In this document: positions 12,575-12,697 of the stretch, one piece after another
Numbering within the stretch: the first letter of the stretch is position 1
Layout of the letters: each line of letters starts with the position of its first letter
Source of the DNA: Clostridia bacterium
GTDB taxonomy: Bacteria; Bacillota_A; Clostridia; Oscillospirales; UBA929
Direction of reading: 5' to 3'
Length of the DNA stretch: 12,697 nt
Assembly (NCBI GenBank): GCA_026001245.1
Contig: BNZR01000043.1
Location: forward strand, 1-12,697
Made by a program: the position numbers and the translations under genes
The notes under the pieces: model-generated
Database searches by the model: none
Told to the model about the DNA's origin: nothing
Seen by the model: the letters and a program-made list of their open reading frames with translations, nothing else

Positions 12575-12622
12575 AGAACTTGTTCTCATAGAGAAACTAT
12601 GATATACTATCTTCTATGAAGA
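12575..12622. repeat. Three consecutive small palindromes at the IS promoter and start codon
   Basis: AGAAC-TT-GTTCT (12575-12586), TCATAG-AGAAA-CTATGA (12586-12602) and TCTTC-TAT-GAAGA (12610-12622) follow each other. The second fills exactly the 17-nt spacer between the -35 and -10 elements. The third places the transposase ATG within its loop and 3' arm. They may be transposase or repressor sites, or structures that limit transposase translation. Confidence 0.6.
12580..12608 (+). promoter_or_regulatory. Sigma-70-type promoter for the transposase
   Basis: TTGTTC (12580-12585), a 17-nt spacer and TATACT (12603-12608) closely match the housekeeping consensus. The predicted transcription start is at about 12614-12616, at or next to the ATG, so the message would be leaderless. 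Confidence 0.65.
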
Positions 12623-12697
12623 ATATAGAATACACACCAACCAACTACCCAAGCGACCTGACTGACGCGCAATGGGAAAAAATCAAGGAGTTTTTCC
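12616..12697 (+). CDS. IS5-family-like transposase, N-terminal fragment cut by the window edge
   Basis: Twenty-seven residues are visible. The core YPSDLTDAQWEKIKEFF is the characteristic start of IS5-family (IS427/ISL2-like, DUF4096 N-terminal) transposases, which continue to a DDE catalytic domain beyond the window. The first codons (MKNIEYTPTN) precede it. No Shine-Dalgarno sequence lies before the ATG, only 7 nt separate it from the -10 element, and no later in-frame ATG is visible, so leaderless initiation is likely. Some relatives split the transposase into two frames; this cannot be judged here. It is the only plus-strand gene. Confidence 0.82.
   Translation, partial: MKNIEYTPTNYPSDLTDAQWEKIKEFF

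Larger units (their letters stand above)
12571..12697 (+). mobile_element. Left end of an IS5-family-like insertion sequence, partial
   Basis: The AT-rich end, the opposite coding strand, a private promoter and a transposase N-terminus mark an insertion sequence cut off by the window edge. The exact terminal inverted repeat and target duplication cannot be defined without the other end, so the boundary at about 12571 is estimated from the composition change. Confidence 0.65.

Overview
The window is one long minus-strand operon carrying most of the mating-pore (type IV secretion) module of a Firmicutes integrative conjugative element, of the Tn1549 / Clostridioides difficile CTn kind. The DNA is GC-rich apart from its extreme right end. 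The gene set (Maff2, CD1112-type VirB6/TrbL, PrgI, VirB4, CD1108-type peptidoglycan hydrolase, DUF4315, DUF4366) points to a Clostridia host, probably a gut anaerobe. Family names come from memory of protein sequences, without a database search.

Transcription runs from right to left. From about 12.5 kb down: a Maff2 small membrane protein (12298-12513), a VirB6/TrbL-like channel protein (11341-12201), a DUF3848-type protein of unknown function (9408-11318), a SpoVG-family protein (9016-9405), a PrgI/VirB3-like protein (8599-9012), the VirB4 ATPase (6195-8678), an XF1762-family acetyltransferase-like protein (5750-6202), a DUF6674-type coiled-coil protein (4910-5728), a bifunctional M23 + NlpC/P60 cell-wall hydrolase (1881-4913), DUF4315 (1578-1865), DUF4366 (716-1600) and a secreted or surface protein that runs off the left edge (1-719). 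Genes overlap or lie within about 22 nt of each other, except for a 96-nt structured gap between Maff2 and VirB6. Two genes, DUF3848 and VirB4, start with TTG behind strong Shine-Dalgarno sequences.

The genes should work together. PrgI, VirB6, VirB4 and Maff2 form the inner-membrane channel and its motor. The hydrolase opens peptidoglycan. The DUF4366 and left-end proteins are exported envelope partners. SpoVG, DUF3848, XF1762 and DUF6674 are accessory genes inserted among the pore genes. The relaxase and the coupling protein (VirD4/TraG) are not in the window.

At the right edge (from about 12570) the sequence turns AT-rich. A plus-strand IS5-family-like transposase begins at 12616 behind its own promoter, so an insertion sequence sits immediately upstream of Maff2, where such elements usually carry the coupling-protein gene.

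The most notable non-standard signals are: a perfect 27-bp palindrome inside the hydrolase gene; a C-terminal motif shared by three otherwise unrelated proteins of the operon; tandem hairpins just after the Maff2 gene; strong hairpins 110-113 nt inside both TTG-start genes; and palindromes packed into the IS promoter. I saw no tRNA, rRNA or CRISPR array. No gene-free stretch exceeds 300 bases.
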